Below, in pieces: positions 54,212 to 56,371 of a stretch of DNA of 56,371 nt. How positions within the stretch are numbered: the stretch's first letter is position 1; the number at the start of each line of letters is the position of its first letter. Source of the DNA: an uncultured Bacteroidia bacterium (GTDB lineage: Bacteria; Bacteroidota; Bacteroidia; Bacteroidales; UBA932); NCBI GenBank assembly GCA_902780935.1, contig CACZHP010000019.1, forward strand, positions 1 to 56,371, read 5' to 3'. The notes under the pieces are model-generated. The model saw only the letters and a list, made by a program, of their open reading frames with translations, was not told the origin of the DNA and ran no database searches. Position numbers and translations under genes: made by a program.

Positions 54212-55897
54212 ATGTCAATCCAGACCCTATTGAAGCAAAGCAGGGAGAATTACGTCACGACCCTGTCCAAACTGTTCGAGATGGCGACCGACACCTTCGC
54301 CAAGCGTCCCCTGTCCCGTTTCGTGGACGGCGGCCAGGAATATACCTACGACTCTTTCAAGCACAAGTGCCTGGAGCTCTCGCACATATTCAACCGTTTC
54401 GGAATCAGCGCCGGGGACAAGGTCGCGATCCTGTCGAACAATATGCCCAACTGGACGGTGGCGATGTTCTCCTGCGTACCCTTCGGCAGGGTGACGGTCC
54501 CTATCCTCCCGGACTCTTCCGAGAGCGAGGTGACAAACATCCTTACCCACTCCGATTGCAAGGCCATATTCATTTCCAAGCGCCTCCTGAAGAAGCTTTC
54601 CGACGAGATCCGCCAGAAGATGACCCTTGTGATCGACATCGAGACCTTCGAGTTCATCAAGAAAGACGACCACGCCTTCACCTGTGAGGGCCATTCCGCC
54701 GAGCCCCAGGCTGATGACCTTGCCTCAATCATCTACACCTCAGGCACTTCCGGCAACGCCAAGGGAGTCATGCTCTCCCACCGCAACTTCTGCCAGAACA
54801 TCATCGCAGCTTTCCACGCCCAGCCCGCCGGGAAGAAGGACCGATGGCTCTCGATATTGCCGATGTCCCATACCTACGAGATGGCTTTCAGCGTGCTGTA
54901 TCCCCTGTTTGTGGGCGGTTGCGTGTATTATATCAAGAAACCGCCGACACCATCGATCCTGATGGAAGCCATGAGGAAGGTCCGTCCAACCATCATGTGT
55001 GCGGTTCCCCTCATCATCGAGAAGGTTTACAGGAACAGTGTCGTCCCTACGATCTCCAAGAGCCGCACGCTCTCGTGGATGAACAGGAAGATGCCCAGGG
55101 TGCTTTACTGGCTGGTAGGCAAGAAGTTGTACAAATCCTTCGGAGGCCGGCTTAAGTTCTTCGGAGTAGGCGGCTCAAAGCTTGACTCCACTGTCGAGGA
55201 CTTCCTCAACAAGGCCAAGTTCCCTTACGCCATAGGCTACGGCCTCACTGAGACCGCTCCCTTGATCACCAACGCATGCGTCGGGAAAACCGTTGTCGGC
55301 TCGATCGGAGTACCGGCCTACAACGTTCAGGTAAAGCTCCAGAATGTAGATCCCGCCACCGGTGAGGGCGAGATCATCGCCAAGGGCGACAACGTCATGC
55401 TCGGCTACTACAGAGACCCGGAAAGGACCCGAGCCGCTCTGACCGACGACGGCTGGTTCCGCACTGGCGACCTGGCCTGCATGGACTCCAAGGGCAGGTA
55501 TTATATCAAAGGCCGTCTCGGAAACATGATCGTCGGACCTTCCGGGGAGAACATCTACCCTGAGGAGATCGAACAGGTCATCAACAACATGCGAGGCGTC
55601 AACGAGTCCCTCGTTATCGAGCGGGACGGCAAACTGGTAGCCCTCGTGAAGTTCGACGAGAACGTCATCGACTGGGGCATGATCGAGAAGGAGGAGAAGT
55701 TCTTCGAGAACCTGGAGTCCTGGAAGAAGGCCGTCCTGGACTATGTGAACAAGAGGGTCAGCAAACAATCAAACATCGGCGAGGTGGACGCCATGAAAGA
55801 GGACTTCGAGAAGACTGCTACGCAGAAGATCCGCCGCTTCAAGTACAAGTCCTTCAAGCCCGAGGACGGGCAAAGCGAAGAAAAAAAGGAAAACTAA
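54212..55897 (+). CDS. Long-chain fatty-acid--CoA ligase (AMP-binding)
   Basis: 561 residues of the adenylate-forming superfamily: P-loop-like YTSGTSGNAKGVML (175-188), GYGLTETAP near 350, GWFRTGDLACMD and the C-terminal hinge KGRLGNMIVGPSGENIYPEE. It activates fatty acids to acyl-CoA (or acyl-ACP). Its stop codon overlaps the stop of the convergent GH43 gene by four bases. Confidence 0.9.
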   Translation: MSIQTLLKQSRENYVTTLSKLFEMATDTFAKRPLSRFVDGGQEYTYDSFKHKCLELSHIFNRFGISAGDKVAILSNNMPNWTVAMFSCVPFGRVTVPILPDSSESEVTNILTHSDCKAIFISKRLLKKLSDEIRQKMTLVIDIETFEFIKKDDHAFTCEGHSAEPQADDLASIIYTSGTSGNAKGVMLSHRNFCQNIIAAFHAQPAGKKDRWLSILPMSHTYEMAFSVLYPLFVGGCVYYIKKPPTPSILMEAMRKVRPTIMCAVPLIIEKVYRNSVVPTISKSRTLSWMNRKMPRVLYWLVGKKLYKSFGGRLKFFGVGGSKLDSTVEDFLNKAKFPYAIGYGLTETAPLITNACVGKTVVGSIGVPAYNVQVKLQNVDPATGEGEIIAKGDNVMLGYYRDPERTRAALTDDGWFRTGDLACMDSKGRYYIKGRLGNMIVGPSGENIYPEEIEQVINNMRGVNESLVIERDGKLVALVKFDENVIDWGMIEKEEKFFENLESWKKAVLDYVNKRVSKQSNIGEVDAMKEDFEKTATQKIRRFKYKSFKPEDGQSEEKKEN

Positions 55898-56371
55898 GGT
55901 TCGATATTCTCGAAATACGGGGCCTCTCCGGATGTCGAAGGGGTTCCGTTTCCTATGACGGGCCATCCCTCCTCATCCCAGTAGACTCTGTCCAGAAGCA
56001 GGCAGCGGCCGTTGTAGTAATTGCCTTTCCAATAAGAATGGTACAGGATCCAGTCATTTCCTGCATCATCGGTGATGATGTTGGAATTGTGACCTGGGCC
56101 GACGAACACCTTGTCCTCCGAGGACTGGAGGATCTGAGTGTCATAAGTAGCCAGATCATGGATCATGGACTGACCGTCCCTGGCGTAGAAAGGGCCGTCG
56201 GGTGACTTGGAGCGGCCGACAGCGACATGATAGTCACTTGTGGCCCCGCGGCAGCAACGGCCTTCGGAGACGAAGAGGTAGACGGTGTCGTCGGCGGCGG
56301 CCATGGCCGTGAAGCGCACGACGTCCATGTCGTCAGGAATCTGGAAGAAGATGGCGGCATTGGCATCGGCA
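55894..56371 (-). CDS. Glycoside hydrolase family 43 protein, C-terminal part (5' end beyond the window)
   Basis: 159 residues are visible; the frame is open at the window's right edge. The five-bladed beta-propeller end of GH43 arabinan-type enzymes shows in VYLFVSEGRCCRGATSDYHV, VGRSKSPDGPF, TQIL, FVGPGHNSNII and WILYHSY, with GRCLLLDRVYWDEEGWPVIG near the end. The His in GPGHNS corresponds to the conserved propeller His that helps bind calcium in GH43 arabinanases. The catalytic Asp and Glu would be in the missing N-terminal part or not visible. Substrate, probably arabinan, is inference. Confidence 0.85.
   Translation of the reverse strand, partial: ADANAAIFFQIPDDMDVVRFTAMAAADDTVYLFVSEGRCCRGATSDYHVAVGRSKSPDGPFYARDGQSMIHDLATYDTQILQSSEDKVFVGPGHNSNIITDDAGNDWILYHSYWKGNYYNGRCLLLDRVYWDEEGWPVIGNGTPSTSGEAPYFENIEP

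Noticed and set aside
1-56371. CRISPR array, prophage or secretion system
   Set aside because: No regularly spaced repeats, cas genes, phage structural genes or secretion components are present.

Overview
The window is a stretch of bacterial chromosome from a member of the Bacteroidota, most likely order Bacteroidales. Three things point there: promoters of the TTTG-N19/20-TAnnTTTG type instead of -35/-10 boxes, family types such as DUF5683, YARHG, fimbrillin-like and DUF1573 proteins, and AT-rich leaders with few Shine-Dalgarno sequences. The coding DNA is GC-rich with a strong G/C preference at third positions, which creates many long shadow reading frames. I cannot name a genus. Almost all of the window is core genome; I see no prophage, CRISPR array, intact insertion sequence or conjugative module.

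Layout. 1-3.1 kb is the most accessory part: the tail of a Y-family polymerase gene (umuC), a 48-residue leader-type ORF, a broken fimbrillin-like lipoprotein gene, strong inverted repeats and tRNA-Phe. 3.2-9.8 kb holds priA, then parA-parB, a DUF5683 protein and a LysM lytic transglycosylase. A minus-strand HhH/outer-membrane protein (9.8-11.6 kb) follows. 11.7-16.9 kb is an operon with an hpt-adk gene fusion, a GH88-DUF2264 fusion enzyme, obg and a PAP2 phosphatase. 16.8-22.0 kb is a five-gene minus-strand operon, tgt-lptG-uraA-dut-murF. 22.1-24.7 kb holds a nucleoside permease, a zinc-ribbon protein, ssb and a candidate structured small RNA with its own promoter and terminator. 24.75-29.8 kb carries the complete dTDP-rhamnose pathway, split as rnhA-pdxA-rmlB (minus) and rmlD-rmlA-rmlC (plus). 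Then come recG, a divergent WYL regulator, an S9 peptidase lipoprotein, a decayed outer-membrane barrel gene, two tandem barrel paralogues, tRNA-Arg(CCG), fabD and pyruvate:ferredoxin oxidoreductase (to 42.6 kb). The last part has an uncharacterised YARHG/lipoprotein pair, an NfeD-flotillin-Xre operon, an M16 peptidase, a 57-residue 2[4Fe-4S] ferredoxin, a DUF1573 protein, parE, a PlsC-type acyltransferase, an acyl-CoA ligase and the end of a GH43 gene cut by the window edge.

How the genes fit together. Envelope building dominates: rmlABCD (rhamnose donor), murF (peptidoglycan precursor), lptG (LPS export), transglycosylase, PAP2 phosphatase, acyltransferase, acyl-CoA ligase and fabD. Chromosome maintenance (priA, parA, parB, recG, rnhA, ssb, parE, umuC) and nucleotide metabolism (hpt-adk, dut, uraA, nucleoside permease) are interleaved. 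PFOR and the small ferredoxin indicate anaerobic energy metabolism; the GH88-DUF2264 and GH43 enzymes indicate polysaccharide use.

Most worth a second look: the unnamed structured RNA at 24.56-24.73 kb; several genes whose promoter lies only 4-6 bases before the start codon (probable leaderless mRNAs); the hpt-adk fusion with a glycosidase gene placed between adk and obg; a dispersed repeat read in frame inside priA; and the tandem barrel genes that share an identical 42-base block over their signal peptides.
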